Source of the DNA: Apostichopus japonicus
Taxonomy: Eukaryota > Echinodermata > Holothuroidea > Aspidochirotida > Stichopodidae
Direction of reading: 5' to 3'
NCBI RefSeq assembly: GCF_037975245.1
Contig: NC_092576.1
Location: forward strand, 29,118,611-29,182,610
DNA length: 64,000 nt
A program made the translations under genes and the position numbers. Position 1 is the stretch's first letter; every line of letters begins with the position of its first letter. Shown here one piece after another: positions 34,761-47,640 of the stretch. Under the pieces are notes generated by a model that was given only the letters and a program-made list of their open reading frames with translations, was not told where the DNA came from and ran no database searches.

Positions 34761-37700
34761 ATGGAGGCGATGGATAATTTCTTTATAACAGTTACACTTT
34801 TAACTGCTCATTTTACTTCAGGTAAGTCAAATGTTTCTTAAATCGGATTTCAGACTCATCCTCCTGTAGTCCCCGGGAACAATCGACAGTTAACTAAGTA
34901 AATATAACAACTTTTACATAGTCGTTGCGCTGCCTACGATACTGAATATTGGATAGTAGACCTACTAATGCTTATGCTAATGCTTACTAAAATGCTTTCT
35001 TGACAGCTGTTTGGCTCTTGCGGTCTTAAAATATCGCATCACACCCTAGCTAAAAAGGGGTTAATTTTTTTAAAAGCCGTATGAGAAAGCTTTGGCCTTA
35101 TACAAGACTTTAACTTTAACTGATAGTTTTAATCTTAAACCAAAACCATTTGATTTATCTGGCAATGGATAAAATATCGGTTCTTCAATTGTACAGGTCG
35201 CAGTTCTGAGGATTGTATTCCAAAACAAATCATGAGACCTGGGGAAAGCGGTACTATTCGTTGCTCCATTGAAGATGGATATTTTGGTGTTTACTGGTAT
35301 GATACGCAGGATCTTACACAGCAGCCAGTGCTGTTTAGTGAGGATGGGCAAATAGGTGGCCATGGATACACATCTGGAGAGTTTAACCTGATTTCCGGTG
35401 GTTCGTTGCTGATTGTGCAAGTTGCAGCCAAACATGAAAGAATATATACAGTTGTTATCCTCGAAAATCGTGACAGTGACAAATTGATTCAACATACAAT
35501 TGAAGTATCCGTCATCGGTAAGTAAAGTGTTCCTTACCTTTTTTTACGTAGAAATCTAAGTTAAAAAACCTATAATAAACCTCGTCGGGTACTTTACACG
35601 GGGTATATAGTTTGAATGTTGTGTTGTGTTTTTTTTTGATAGACATTGATGGGTTGGAGTATTTTATATCAATAAGTTTTTGTTTTTTCTTCCAGCGCTT
35701 CCGTCTTTACCCTATCCAGATATAAAACAATGTGAAAGTAAACAATACTGTTACAAAAAGATTAATGCCGGTGATGAACTCGAATGCGCTGTCCATGATG
35801 CAAGACCACCAGTACATTTGACGTGGGTGCAGAGGACGATGAATCATGATTCAGATGTGACGTTTCAACGCACTTATTCTACCAATGTCGACTTAAATAC
35901 AACCACCGCGACAATGAGGTTGAGATCCTTGCTGCATTTTCACTTCCATCTGTTTGTCTGTCGAGCAAAATACAATACATTAGTGTTGGACAGTTTGGAA
36001 TCCTTCATTATAACGGAATTAGATGAACCTTCTACAGATTTAAGTAAAGCAACTTATAAAGAAATAGAGAAGGGTGACTCGATAATATTGCAATGCTCTG
36101 GAGACAAAATGCTATTCTTTATTTGGAAGAAAACAGTGCCTGGAACAGCAAATGTTGTAATAGCTCATGGGTACGTCTTGGCAGGAACGAACTTTTCAAT
36201 ACAGCCTTACAGTATTGATCGTTATGGTTCACTAACATTTCTTCAGTTTAACGAAAGTCAAGAGGGCGTGTATGCCTGCTACACAAGTGATGGTAATAAA
36301 GAAACGGTTACAAGCTACAATCTGATGACCGGTATGTACAAGAAAGTTATTGAATGTTAATATTATTAGTCTGATTTGATATTGTGACAGTTATAGAGAT
36401 ATTTAAATCAAATGACTGTACAAAGTAACCAATAAGTCCGGACAAAAACGTGTTTAATACAGAGTGATGTAAACGGTTTTCGAGAGTTCCGTCATATTGC
36501 GAGATGCTTATACATATAATTTAAATGAAAATTAACCCATCTTTTTTTAAAACACGAATGTTTTGGAACTCCACATACTTATTGCAATACCTTTAACTCT
36601 AAACCAACATTTTCATGTCACAGAATCAAACAGCAGGACGTAAATATTCATGTTTTCTCTTTTAGTGTCTCTTGTAACTCAACCGATCGTCACAAGTGGA
36701 ACTGGGATAACTGAAATTGCAGCTAAACAGAGGAACAAAGCTGCCGTTGTGATAGCGATCTGTCTTCCACTTTTTGGAACGTTGGTAGTCCTAGTATTAG
36801 TGATAGGTAATATTTATATACCAATTAACGGTAAACTTTGTATCGACATGTTAAGGGTCTTATTGTGCAATAACAACATGTCCGTTGCCACTTATATCGT
36901 TAACATTCATAGTTTTTCTTTTTGTTTAAAGCATTTTACTGCAAGAAAAGCATACAGTGCCGAGAGGAAAAGAATAACCAAGAGGAAAAAGGTAATCCAA
37001 TGTGTCTAGTGGTGCCTATTTTTATCGGTTTCGTACCGATGCAGAAGGCTATATATTAAAATTATGATCCGCTTTATGATAAATAAGAAATAGTCTTTCT
37101 ATTTAACCATAAACATTAAAAAATAACTTAAATAACGATAAGCTGTCGTTTTTCTATTACGTCACGTCACGAAACTTAATTTATAACCACTGTCAACCAA
37201 CTGAAGAAGAGTCATGTAAGGCAGTACAAACCATCACGATTATATACATCTTCTTTTACCCTAAGTTATATATAAATAATCACACTCTGAGTAAAAAGAC
37301 ATAAACATCACTTCATAACAAAAGTAAAACTCACGATTGTTTATAAAAAATGATATATGTAAAGGCGTATCACAGTTGCATATTTTCTCATGTATTTATC
37401 CGATAAGATGAGCCAATGTAAAACTAATCATTTCATTCCTTCTTTCACTTTAGATGCAACATATACTATGGATGATTCCTCAAAATATCCTAGTATGCAT
37501 CAACCATTGTCAAACATCTTTCAGAGTATTTTATTACTAAGAAAATTGTAAACCTCAGGTGTGGTCAATACAGTCTTCATTTTAGAAACGGCATAACAAA
37601 AATGCACATGGTACAACAAACGAGCGCCTTAAGTATATCACTATATAAACATCTTCAACTTACTTAAAAGTCCAAATTTTGCTGACGGAAATGTAAACAA

Positions 37701-40700
37701 CTAAACCAGAAAACACTAAGTAGCGTAGATGTATTTACTTATTGTTTATATGCTCGTGAATGTGACACACATAATAACATAACGAAAATCAATCATGTTA
37801 AGCAACATCACAGAATCAAAGAACATTACTACTTATGATGCAGCCCTTATTGACTACATGCCTAACAATGTCTGTAATAACAATATCCACACTAGTCTAC
37901 GGTAAACCCTCATGGTTGTTACGTTCGAATTAATAATTTCCCGAAGCACCATTATGCCATCATTTGCGAAAGTCAAAGTAATGTTTTCAGCCTTCACATT
38001 TAACATTTTCTCTGGGTTACATATTGCAAGGCAAGAAATTCTATACACCTTGTTCGATCCCGGGATGAAATTCCTAAGGGGAGTTGGCCAATAGGTCAGA
38101 GGGGAACAATCTATAATCAATTAAATGGAATGTTAGAATGTGCTGGAAAGAGATCTCTAAGATGTGGATTCCTGTTTAGTAGATGGCATGTTTACTTAAA
38201 CTTGAAATAAGAGCCGTACCGTATAGAGAGTGACTTCTGAGAGATATGAGGTATGTTAATACGTAGTGTACTTTGGTAGCAGCTTAGTAACAATAACAGC
38301 TTGGTCACAGTTGAATGTTTTTTTGTAGACTTAGCTATTTAGGTAGTTAAGATAAGTAAATATGTTGGAGGAGCTTTCAGATTTTAATACAGTCCTAGTG
38401 TTGATTTAGCCGGGAATGTTAACATAGATCTTGAGGACTTAAGAAGGAGAGGAGGTATTTCTAGACTTTCTAAGGGCTGTTTTCAATTCTGTATGTTCGG
38501 GGCTAGTTAAGAGGCAGCCACTGTTGAGAATACCAGAAGGATTTGGGATGAGTTTACGGAGGTGTGAGAAGTTATTGCGATCGATCTCATGTGTAAAAGT
38601 ATGATGAAAGTGGTTGCACTCGTGAGGTTAAAAGGTATTTTTGAAATGGGTTTCTAGAAGTTAAACTTGGTCTTCAATATTAATCTGGATCTTGCTGTAT
38701 TTGTCTTTAAGTGAAAAGCTTTTGTTCCCTAGGTTTGGGGTTAACATAAGGATTGGTTATTTTCTAGGGGGAAAAACCCAGAAGGTTCTGGGGTTTATCA
38801 TTGTGGATATGGTTACATTAGATTTGTTTATTATATCAGTGATATCTGTAATGAGCCTATTTATTTGTTTTTAGTCTTATCGATGTGTGTGTTAGTATGC
38901 GGGTCTTGAGAACGCGTATACGATCTGCGGAGTTTTCTCCTTATGAAGGCAAAACAAGAAACTAACGATTCGTTGGTTTGTAGAATTAAATGCATAATGT
39001 GGTCAGTTATACTGATTCCTATCAGTATCACGGCCATTGAAATGAACAGTAATAGATGAAAGTATGTGTCTGAGATACCAAACTAAATGACTATTGATGC
39101 TCACGTACGGATAGGTAAGCTCCTGTTGCATTGTTGTTTTGTGATTGCATTATCCTATATAATCAAGTAATATCAAAGTTGGCAGTTTTAACGTCCGAAA
39201 TTATCTTTTTGGTTTCCCATTTTTGCTAGAAAATGTTTCGTTAATGATAAACAAGAACATCGCTCATGATAAAGATGGGAGTAAAGATTCGGTTGAAAAG
39301 GGTAAGCAAATGACATAAAGTTTTTCTTTAAAGAAAAAACCTTAAAAACTAAGTTCAGTACATTTACTGGTATGATATATAATAATAAAATAAACCTATA
39401 CGGTTACTGTATGGGAACGTCTGACTAGAGTTATATATTATGTGGTCTTCACAAATAATGTTGCCTACTACAATCGAGGCAAATAATTTCGTCTGAGGCA
39501 AAGATAGCTTCTAAATTGAAGGTCATGTTTAAATTTAGAGACATATTGATCACTTTTATAACAACAGGAAAATCAAGATAAGAGGAATTAATGTAAAACG
39601 AAACAAAACACAAACATTAATTTTACTTCTTTCCTTACTTCAGATGCAAGAGATACCACGGAGGTTGTAACGATGGAAAGAGAAGATTCCTCAAATAATC
39701 CAGGTGTGTTTATGGACTATTCCATATGATATTTAACAGTTCTTTATGTGAACTACGTAGTTCAACATAAAGTTTAATGCAACGTAATGAAGGAAGTTGG
39801 CATAAAATTTGATAGTTGATGCGTCTGATTTATGTTTTTGTTTCTACAAGAATAATAGCAGGAAACGAAAAGCTAAAACTTGTTCTTTAATATTGATCTG
39901 GATCTTGTCGTATTTGTCTTTGAGTTGAAGGTTTTTGTTTGTAGGTTTGGGGTTAACATAAGGATTGGTTATTTTCTAGAAAAAAACCCAGACGGTTCTG
40001 GGGTTTATCATTGTTGAAATGGTTACATTGAATTTGTTTATTCTATCAGCAGTGATAACCCTTTTCATTTGTATTTAGTCTTATCGATGTGTGTTTTAGT
40101 ATGCGGGTCTTGAGAACGCGTATACGATCTGCGGAGTTTTCTCCTTATGAAGGAAAAACAAGAAACTAACGATTCGTTGGTTTGTAGAATTAAATGCATA
40201 ATGTGGTCAGTTATACTGATTCCTATCAGTATCACGGCCATTGAAATGAACAGTAATAGATGATAGTTTGTGACTGAGATACCAAACTAAATGACTATTG
40301 ATGCTCACGTACGGATAGGTAAGCTTCTGTTGCATTGTTGTTTTGTGATTGCATTATCCTATATTATCAAGTAATATCAAATTTGGCAGTTTGAACGTCC
40401 GAAATTATCTTCTCGGTTTCCCATGTTTGCTAGAAAATATTCCGTTAATGATAAAGAAGAACAGCGGTCATGAGAAAGATGGGAGTAAAGATTCGGTTGA
40501 AAAGGGTAAGCAAATGACAAAGTTTTTCTTCATAGGAAACAACTTAAATACTAAGTTCAGTACATTTACTGGTATGATATATAATAATAATAAAATAAAC
40601 CTATGCGGTTACTCTAAGGAAACTCCTGACTAGAGTTATATATTATGTGGTCTTCACAAATAATGTTGCCTACTACAATCGAGACAAATAATTTCGTCTG

Positions 40701-43700
40701 AGGCAGAGATAGCTTTTAATTCGAAGGTCATGTTTAAATTTAGAGACATATTGATCACTTTTATAACAACAGGAAAATCAAGATAAGAGGAACTAATGTG
40801 AAACGAAACAAAACACAAACATTAATTCTACTTCTTTCCTTACTTCAGATGCAAGAGATACCACGGAGGTTGTAACGGTGGAAATAGAAGATTCCTCGAA
40901 TAATCCAGGTGTGTTTATGGACTATTCCATATGGTATTTAACAGTTCTTTATGTAAACTACGTAGTTCAACATAAAGTTTAATGCAACGTAATGAAGGAA
41001 GTTGGCATAAAATTTGATAGTTGATGCGTCTGATTTATGTTTTTGTTTCTACAAGAATAATAGCAGGAAACGAAAAGCTAAAACTTGTTTTTTAATATTG
41101 ATCTGGATCTTGCCGTATTTGTCTTTGAGTTGAAGGTTTTTGTTTGTAGGTTTGGGGTTAACATAAGGATTGGTTATTTTCTAGAAAAAAAACCCAGGCG
41201 GTTCTGGGGTTTTATCATTGGTGAGATGGTTATATTGAATTTGTTTATTCTATCAGCAGTGATAACCCTTTTCATTTGTATTTAGTCTTATCGATGTGTG
41301 TTTTAGTATGCGGGTCTTGAGAACGCGTATACGATCTGCGGAGTTTTCTCCTTATGAATGCAAAACAAGAAACTAATGATTCGTTGGTTTGTAGAATTAA
41401 ATGTATAATGTGGTCAGTTATACTGATTCCTATCAGTATCACGGCCATTGAAATGAACAGTAATAGATGATAGTTTGTGACTGAGATACCAAACTAAATG
41501 ACTATTGATGCTCACGTACGGATAGGTAAGCTTCTGTTGCATTGTTGTTTTGTGATTGCATTATCCTATATTATCAAATAATATCAAAGTAGGCAGTTTT
41601 AAGGTCCGAAATTATCTTCTCGGTTTCCCATGTTTGCTAGAAAATTTTCCGTTAATGATAAAGAAGAACAGCGGTCATGAGAAAGATGGGAGTAAAGATT
41701 CGGTTGAAAAGGGTAAGCAAATGACAAAGTTTTTCTTCATAGGAAACAACTTAAATACTAAGTTCAGTACATTTACTGGTATGATATATAATAATAAAAT
41801 AAACCTATGCGGTTACTCTAAGGAAACTCCTGACTAGAGTTAAATATTATGTGGTCTTCACAAATAATGTTGCCTACTACAATCGAGACAAATAATTTCA
41901 TCTGAGGCAGATATAGCTTTTAAATTGAAGGTCATGTTTAAATTTAGAAACATATTGATCACTTTTATAACAACAGGAAAATCAAGATAAGAGGAACTAA
42001 TGTGAAACGAAACAAAACACAAACATTAATTTTACTTCTTTCCTTACTTCAGATGCAAGAGATACCACGGAGGGTGTAACGGTGGAAATAGAAGATTCCT
42101 CGAATAATCCAGGTGTGTTTATGGACTATTCCATATGATATTTAACAGTTCTTTATGTGAACTACGTAGTTCAACATAAAGTTTAATGCAACGTAATGAA
42201 GGAAGTTGGCATAAAATTTGATAGTTGATGCGTCTGACTTATGTTTTTGTTTCTACAAGAATAATAGGAGGAAACGAAAAGCTAAAACTTGCTTTTTAAT
42301 ATTGATCTGGATCTTGCCGTATTTGTCTTTGAGTTGAAGGTTTTTGTTTGTAGGTTTGGAGCTAACATAAGGTTTGGTTAATTTCTAGAAACAAACCAGA
42401 CGGTTCTGGGTTTTATCATTGGTGAATGGTTACATTGAATTTGTTTATTCTTTCAGCAGTGATAAGCCTATTCATTTGTATTTAGTCTTATCGATGTGTG
42501 TTTAGTATGCGGGTCTTGAGAACGCGTATACGATTTGCGGAGTTTTCTCATTATGAAGGCAAAACAAGAAACTAGCGATTGTTTGTAGAATTAAATGCAT
42601 AATGTGGTCAGTGATACTGATTCCTATCAATATCACGGTCATTGAAATGAACAGTAATCGATGATAGTATGTCACTGAGATACCAAACTAAATGACTATT
42701 GGTACTCACGTACGTTTGTGTATGCCCTGTTGCATTGTTTGGTGGTTGCATTACCTTATATTATCAAGTACTATCAAAATATCTTCTTGGTTTTCCAGGT
42801 TTCCTAGAAACTTTTCCGTTAATGACAGAAAACAACAGCGGTCATGTAAAAGATGGGAGTAAAGATTCGGTTGAAAGAGGTATGCGAATGACAGAAAGTT
42901 TTTTATATAAAGGGAACAACTTAATAACTGTCTTGAATACATTTACTGGTATGATATATAATAGTTTAATAAGCCCATGCAGTTACTGTAAGGTAATGCC
43001 GGACAAGAGTAATAATGTGGTCTTCAAAAATAACGTTGCCTACTAAAATCGAGGCAAATCATTTTGTCTGAGGCAGAGAAAGCTTTTAAATTCAAGGTCG
43101 TGTATAAATGTAGAGACATGTCGATTACTTTTATAACAAAACTAAAAATCAAGATAAGAGCAACTAATGTGAAACGAAACAAAACACAAACATTAATTTT
43201 ACTTCAGATGCAACAGATACTATGGACGCTGTAACAGTGGAAATGGATGATTCCTCAAAACATCCAGGTGTGTATAGGAACTATTCTAGATGGCATTTAA
43301 CAGTTTCTATGAAAACTACGCAGGTCAGCATAAAGTGTATGCAAAGTAATGAAGGGAGTTGGCAGCAAATCTGATAGTTGCTGCGTGTTATTTAAGTTTT
43401 CGTTTCTTCAAGAACACCCAGGGAACAAAAAGTCTTAGGCGAACAATTGGCGCAAGAAAGGTATATCGATCGATATTATTATGTGATACCGTACTAGTAA
43501 ATTATACCAAACACGATCGTAGGATTAGAGTTTGGTCGGTTCCTGTTTACAAAGGCAATGCATACTAGGGTAAAAATTACCTTATCCTTTTTCCTATCAA
43601 AAACATGACCTCCAATATGAACTGTAAACGATTATAATATGTAAATGAGATAAGAAGCATTTTGCAGGAAGATATGTAATCCTTAGTGTACGTATGAAAC

Positions 43701-45692
43701 TGTAAACGAATATTTGTGGCCCGCAACATTCGGTTATACGTCCAAAATGACCTTCTTGGTTTTCCATGTTCGTTACATCTTGATTCTTTAGTGACAGCGA
43801 ATAACAGAGATCATGAAAAAGATGGGAGAAAAGATTTGGTTGAAATTGGTAAGAAAAGGAGGGAAGTTTTTGCTTTAAATGGAACAATTTTAAAACTGTA
43901 CTGGAAACATTTACAAGTAAGATGCAATAACTTTACCGGACGCCGGACTAGAATAACAATGTTTTCTTCGAAAATAATTGTGCATGTTCTTTCGTCTGAG
44001 TCTGAAAATGTCCTAACTTCAATGTCATGCTTTACTGTAAGTGGTAAAGCCATGTATTTGAACTGTCTGGTGAATAACTTAAAAAAAATCACTTACTTGC
44101 TATCAACTCAAAGCTAGGGGATTATAGGCAAATAACGATATATGTACACAATCAGGTACTATACAAATTTATATTTAAATTATTAAATATACCTGTTTTA
44201 ACCTAGTTAGTTTTAAGCTGCTAATGTATCGAATTATCTTCTTACAGGTCTCCATGTGAAGCATCAGGAACTTTCCGAAGGTGAAGCTAATGAGAAAAGT
44301 TTCGTTTTGAGTAATGTAACGTTCAATAAAGATGGAAATCCGTCAATCTGTAAAGACGGATCGATTCTTCGTTCAGGAGAAATTATAATACAGAAATTTT
44401 GTGTGGGTGCTCGGACAATAGAACGTGCGACAAAGGTTATCTTGGTCCTTTCAGAAAGTGGTGCTGGTAAGCCAGAAGTAGTTACAAATCTAGTTAACTA
44501 TTTAATAACATTCAAGTGGAACAATGAGTCAAGAAATGAATTGCTAATTGATCCACTTCAGCAATCTCGGTCAAAAAACCCATCCATTATTCATTGGATT
44601 AATATTTTTCAGTGTCATAATGACCTTCCGTTTGATATTGCGATCGTAGATTTACCTGAGTCAATTGAGACCAGTAAAACGACAGCCGTTATTAGGTACA
44701 AACAAGTAGCTAACATTATACACCAGCTTACAGAAGGCGATGAAGAACTCCGATTAGAGCAAGTGAATGCAGTTTTAATCGTACAAAAATATTCCCCCCA
44801 AACAGAAACACCCAATACGTTACGCACCATTTTGGCCAAAAATTTGAAAAGTAACATATTTAATTTCTTAACGTTTTCATTAGAGGAGTTTGATAAAGTA
44901 GATTTAATCGAGAATGCGATTATAACTTCTTTTGTTGGCAATTTGGCCTTAACAAATTGCTATTTTATGCCACTTTTGATTGGGAATGCACATAACACTT
45001 CAAACAGGGACAATTTCAGGGACAAAGCTATTAATCATTTTGCTGAATTCTTAAATTTTCTAAAACACTGTCACCAAATCGAGCTTTCAAAAATGTCTGA
45101 GGTTCTCGAAAACCGTAGCAATTTAGAAAAGCTATTAACTCAAATCCAGAGTAAAATAGCCTACTGGAGGAACCAAGAACGTGGCATATGTAAAGCAAAA
45201 AGTACTTTAGCAGACATTGAGGATAAAAACAAAGGATCCGTGAAGGTACCGCTTATAAAAGGAGAACGGGCTGTTAACTGTCAGATTTGTAAAACAACAT
45301 GTCACTATCCATGTAACCATTATCTTGTACGAACATGTTCGTGTATGAAATGGTTGTCCGATGCACGTGGTTGTTCTGTTTGCAAGAAAAATTGTGCTCC
45401 TTCGCATCATACACAGGATTCTTTCAAATATAAAACCATTAAAGATAAAGAAGACGAGATAAAACAACATAAAGGAAGAGTTGACAAAGCTGAAACAGAC
45501 TTGAAAGCAGCAAAGGGAGATGTCCAAAAACAGGCCAGAGAAATCAATGTGTGTCTACAAAATCTGAGTATAAAAGCAATTAAACCAACTGTTTTATCAA
45601 TTGAGGGAGATTTAATTAAAGAGACTGTTAGTAAAGCAATGAAATGGGACGATTTTTCGCAAGAGATCGATAACTTTCTAAAAATGCAATGA
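34761..45692 (+). CDS. Gene B: Ig receptor fused to a degenerate P-loop GTPase-like domain
   Basis: Sixteen coding exons: 34761-34821, 35197-35517, 35696-36331, 36666-36806, 36932-36991, 37454-37492, 39230-39301, 39644-39703, 40434-40505, 40849-40908, 41641-41712, 42053-42112, 42808-42879, 43208-43267, 43792-43848 and 44248-45692. All introns are phase 1 and the sum, 3,288 nt, is open for about 1,095 residues. Order: signal peptide (1-21); Ig1 (C43, W54); Ig2 (ELEC, LTW, LFVC); Ig3 (ILQC, FIW, EGVYAC); transmembrane helix (about 365-389); four 44-residue acidic repeats; GTPase-like domain with SESGAGKP (683-690) and DLPE (749-752); a cluster of nine Cys plus His (959-1002); coiled C-terminus. 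The last exon has no in-frame ATG before its P-loop, supporting fusion. The GTPase-plus-Cys-cluster layout matches an unnamed animal GTPase family. Loss of the P-loop Ser/Thr suggests a pseudo-GTPase. Confidence 0.8.
38660..43420 (+). repeat. Four tandem 1.2-kb exon-intron cassettes inside gene B
   Basis: Landmark CTGGATCTTG recurs at intervals of about 1,214, 1,207 and 1,203 bases. Each cassette holds a 72-nt exon (type B, core GHEKDGSKDSVEK) and a 60-nt exon (type A, core DARDTTEVVTVE then EDSSNNP), both phase 1-1, so copy number can change without altering frame. Intron sequence is repeated as faithfully as exon sequence, and cassettes 2 and 3 are the most alike, indicating recent unequal exchange. 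Flanking single relatives (type A at 37454, type B at 43792) show the cassette once existed as one A-B pair. Confidence 0.93.
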
Positions 45693-45940
45693 CCAGGTTG
45701 TGACATTCAAGGATGCCCTAAAGCCTTAAAGATCTCCATAAAGGATGCTACCATTTTCTTCGATAGAAATGTTTATGTTATTCTTCCAATATTCTTCAAG
45801 AAGAAAAACGAATTGTTGCTGTTAGACTACGTGGTAATAACAGTCACTTACCCTAGCAGTATGAAGTTCAGGATAGGATTGACAACGGTTTACTTCTTAT
45901 TTATAGTTTAAATGACGTTTGTAGGACGTGTTTTTGGTAA

Positions 45941-45946
45941 ATAAAT
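45941..45946 (+). terminator. Polyadenylation signal of gene B
   Basis: AATAAA lies 249 bases after the gene B stop codon (TGA at 45690-45692), a normal distance for a 3' untranslated region in this terminal exon. Confidence 0.55.
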
Positions 45947-45949
45947 GAA

Positions 45950-47142
45950 GAATTGGTGTTAACGAGTTATTGACTATGAAACATCAAGATGCATTTATTA
46001 TCAGCACTAAATTAGTGACGTGAGATCTTCATTTTGTAGTTCGATTACTGAATGTTTCCTTTTAAGTGTTATTTTCTCTCAATAATTTGTTGATATATTG
46101 ATATAGTTTAATCATCTTCATTTATATATTTTTTTGTTGTCCTAATGTCATATATATTTAAATAGTGCTATAATAGGGAGAATACTCAAAAAACACATCT
46201 AGGAATTTTTTTATCTAACAAGTTACTTAGTTTTTCATCTTAATTTTGTTAATCTATCCATGGTCAACCTCACAAAATTAACATATTTTAGTACTAAAAT
46301 GTGCATTCTGAACTGTCAAAAACAAGTCAAAGGTAACGTGATCGTGCGTATTTTCATTGCACGAGATTTCACGGTTAAAGGTGTTTCATATAGATTTTCA
46401 TTCATAATTCCTGCAGGCAAAGACACGGGAAATTGTTTTAACAATTCAAACCAGTTCATTCAGTTTGCAACAGTATGTGTAGCTGTTGTAGCTCACGCAT
46501 TCACAAAAGGCATCTTGAATTTTTTTCTGTAGCCACGCATGAATTATATGGAATTGGTTAGTACTTATAGACGAAAGGGATCCCTTTAACCTATGACATA
46601 ACAGGTATTCTTTCTTCAGTCATGAAACAGTGTAACAAGACACACTGATTGAATATCTTTAAATGTAGCCGTTCACTTTCATGTTACACATAAAACGACA
46701 GGTAAGTGGCAAACATTATGTTTGTAATTCTCATTATTTACAACAACACAATCAGAACATATTATAATCAACACCGTACAGGGTATGCTTTCACTGTTAG
46801 AAGTGTTGACTGAAGTCTGACACATGGTAAATTGAGTTTCCAGCCCGTACAACGTATTGCTTTAGTTTTGGTATGGGTGGGGAAGGGGAGGGGTCATAGG
46901 GATGTCCCGTCGCCTTTGAAAAATGTATTGTTATCATTGGGGTTCTTAAATACGAAATAATGCGGCCTCTTGCAACTTGTGAGGGCAAATATTTATCAAT
47001 CAATTATAGATCAGCAAATTTAGGCAAACATGGGTAAGTAACGAAAGTAACGAAATAAATTCTTGACATACATCAACAGTGTTAGGAATACATTTAATAA
47101 CTGTCCGGACTCTTCAAGATCAGTTATATTAGCACATGATAG
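45950..47142. other. Intergenic, nothing recognised
   Basis: Short ORFs such as 46260-46532 lack splice context or domains. Confidence 0.4.
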
Positions 47143-47640
47143 TTAATATTGTTCAAAGATGTGTAGTTTCTCGTAATGTTGCAAGACTCTTCCATACATT
47201 TCTATTCGGCTTTCATTAAATGGTGAAATTTCAAATTCAATTACAACTTCGTCTTGCAAGGAAATATTTTGACCCTTAAATAATAGCATTCGTGTCAGAG
47301 AACTGGCACTGCCCATTTGCTTTTCGGCTACACGATAACTGATGATATTCATGGTCAGTGGCGCATGGGGTTCTTTATGTAGGGTTGATCCCCGTAATGT
47401 CATGAGGATGTTTTTTGTAAAGTACTGTTTGTATCGCGTTGAATTAGGGAAAATGTTTATCGTAATAGATGTGATATTGTTTCTCGTACGAGGGTCCACC
47501 CGTGGGAGACAGCTCGTACGGCGGTGAATAACCTGCAGCTTCAATTGAGGTGGAGTTTCACTGTTTGTCAAGACCTGTTTTCTGAAATTTTTGTTTGTGG
47601 GTGGGACTGATGGACCTGCGGGTTGGTCGTTTGTGTATTT
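47143..47640 (-). CDS. Unrecognised 165-codon open frame
   Basis: The minus strand is open from a TGA near 47652 to TAA at 47143-47145. The translation is protein-like: proline-rich start (DQPAGPSVPPTNK), then hydrophobic/polar alternation with LTRMLLFKGQNISLQDEV and a tail FNESRIEMYGRVLQHYEK. Four NxS/T sites would suit an extracellular segment. There is no obvious ATG near the start, so it may be an exon (possible acceptor TTTCAG at about 47578) or a remnant of a mobile or viral element. I do not recognise the family, and chance cannot be excluded. Confidence 0.3.
   Translation of the reverse strand, partial: KYTNDQPAGPSVPPTNKNFRKQVLTNSETPPQLKLQVIHRRTSCLPRVDPRTRNNITSITINIFPNSTRYKQYFTKNILMTLRGSTLHKEPHAPLTMNIISYRVAEKQMGSASSLTRMLLFKGQNISLQDEVVIEFEISPFNESRIEMYGRVLQHYEKLHIFEQY

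Noticed and set aside
38692-41285. Hydrophobic ORFs (FGVNIRIGYFLEKK type) repeated in each cassette
   Set aside because: They lie in cassette introns, are not kept open in all copies, and lack matching phase-1 splice sites.
43716-44117. 133-residue plus-strand ORF
   Set aside because: It reads through the donor at 43849 into intron sequence; only 43792-43848 fits the phase-1 exon chain.
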